From Toxorhynchites rutilus septentrionalis (lineage: Eukaryota > Arthropoda > Insecta > Diptera > Culicidae), in NCBI RefSeq assembly GCF_029784135.1, contig NC_073744.1:18385441-18449440 (forward strand): a stretch of 64,000 nt of DNA. Direction: 5' to 3'. The translations under genes were made by a program, and so were the position numbers. Below are positions 62,777-64,000 of this stretch, piece after piece. Numbering within the stretch: the stretch's first letter is position 1; every line of letters starts with the position of its first letter. The notes below the pieces were generated by a model. It searched no databases, was not told where the DNA came from, and was given only the letters and a program-made list of their open reading frames with translations.

Positions 62777-64000
62777 GTCAAATCGCGTCGCAACCACTAC
62801 CACAGTATTCCTTCATACAACAATAACAAAAACAATAACAGCGGCTGCGGCTGACGGCAGTAGGATTCTACGCGATGACCGAAACGCGTTGCCAGTGGGG
62901 AAACGGAGATCCTTTCACAAACAAAAAAAAACTTGGCGTTGCTCTGTTTTTCTTTTTCACAGATTCTGCAAACTCCTGTTTCTTAATTGTTCGTAGTTCA
63001 GCTGCTTCCTTAACTGTGTTACTCCTTTATGCGATATATATTTTTTTCTTTGTGTTGTTATATTTGACTCGGAATGATGTGTGCGCGTATTGCAGCAGGT
63101 CACCACCACTACACTAAACCCGAACAAGAGAATATCAGCACTCACTCTCACTCTCTCGCTCGTTCTCTCTTTTTCTCATACCAGCACGCGCTTGTACGAA
63201 AGCAAAATAATTCCTTGCTGCACAGCCTTTCTTATTCTTTTTTTTTTCTTTAATTCCACCAGCAAACACTCATCAACTCCCTCTTATCAGTGATTATTTT
63301 TTCCGAATAGAACTTTGCTGCAAGAAACAAATGTTACACCACGGACGATTAATCTATGCTGCCTTTCTTCTCTCGCACGCACACCTGAACAAGGTCGCGC
63401 AAATAATTCACAACCAGTCCCCGCGGGTTAATCGAAGGAAAAATCTTTCCTCTCACTTCAACATGTGGTGCACTATCTTTTTCCCTTTCCACATGCATGA
63501 CGTACGCGCGGGTATGTGTGTGTGAGTGTGTTTGATTTTTGCGAGATGTGTTGTCCGACTTGCGACAAGAAGTAGATCATGCAAAAAAAACAGCAAGAAC
63601 AAAAACTAGCAGAGTTGTTCAGTGCGGTCAGACTCGATACGTAATATTTTTCCAATATTAATTTTCTCGTGAAAATAAAGCAAACTTGGGTACGACATTA
63701 TTTGAAAATCATCACGATCAACTAGAATCGGTTTACTCCCTTTAGAATTAGAATTAAACGAATTTCGATGAGTGATAATAATTTGCGTAAACTATTTTGC
63801 ATACATCACGAAACAGAAAGATCCAAAATTTTGCTGCGAACTTTATCCGTTTCTGACAGCACTGCTCTCGCAACTAAATTATATGCGTTCTGTTCCTTTC
63901 TCGCTCCGTCTCATTTGCACCAACTCCATCACACTCATACTGTGGAAAGGAGAAAAAAAAAGAACAAGAATCACACTACCACCAAAAATTCGCACTTTTC
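62777..64000 (-). promoter_or_regulatory. tws: 5' UTR and probable promoter region of tws
   Basis: Sequence upstream of the start codon in the direction of transcription. It is largely free of the repeat families seen elsewhere and carries pyrimidine and purine runs, CA/GT runs near 63510-63530 and several short CG-containing stretches. No TATA box or initiator could be assigned with confidence, and a further non-coding exon beyond the window is possible. The claim rests mainly on position. Confidence 0.4.

Overview
This window looks like a piece of a large, repeat-filled mosquito genome, most likely a culicine such as Aedes. I infer this from a slowly evolving insect gene with introns of about 21 and 31 kb, and from a dense, nested mix of LINE fragments (one resembling the mosquito I-clade, MosquI-like), a tRNA-derived SINE, Helitron ends, hAT, Tc1/mariner, pogo-like and TTAA-target elements. 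I ran no database search. Element names rest on recognisable protein motifs, terminal inverted repeats (TIRs) and target-site duplications (TSDs).

The only host protein-coding gene I can support is on the minus strand: the PP2A regulatory B subunit B55/PR55 (Drosophila twins, tws). Its four coding exons are 62770-62776 (only 7 coding bases, ATG GCC G), 31255-31406, 9755-10564 and 9296-9664. All introns have GT...AG ends and compatible phases. They join into a 445-codon WD40 protein that appears complete. The two long introns (10565-31254 and 31407-62769) make up most of the window. The 3' UTR lies below 9296, and the 5' UTR and probably the promoter lie above 62776.

The remainder is mobile DNA. 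(1) 1-7.2 kb, downstream of tws: a minus-strand LINE split by a block holding a hAT transposase relic, which is itself split by a 901-bp element with an ATA TSD; a degraded pogo-like transposase and a plus-strand reverse-transcriptase scrap lie in the same block. (2) 10.6-31.2 kb, intron 2: TTAA-flanked short elements, Helitrons, a hAT relic with a perfect 8-bp TSD, a perfect 32-bp hairpin, a three-level nest at 21.6-23.2 kb, and several copies of a repeat family (called B here) marked by palindromes. (3) 31.4-62.8 kb, intron 1: MITEs, a SINE with a 14-bp TSD, mariner and Tc1 relics, a nearly intact pogo-like element with all three catalytic aspartates readable, and a LINE 3' half with an intact RNase H catalytic set.

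No CRISPR array, operon, rRNA or functional tRNA gene was seen. The most interesting material is the composite family B, the pogo-like element with repeated subterminal motifs, and the clean nested insertions that give a relative order of events.
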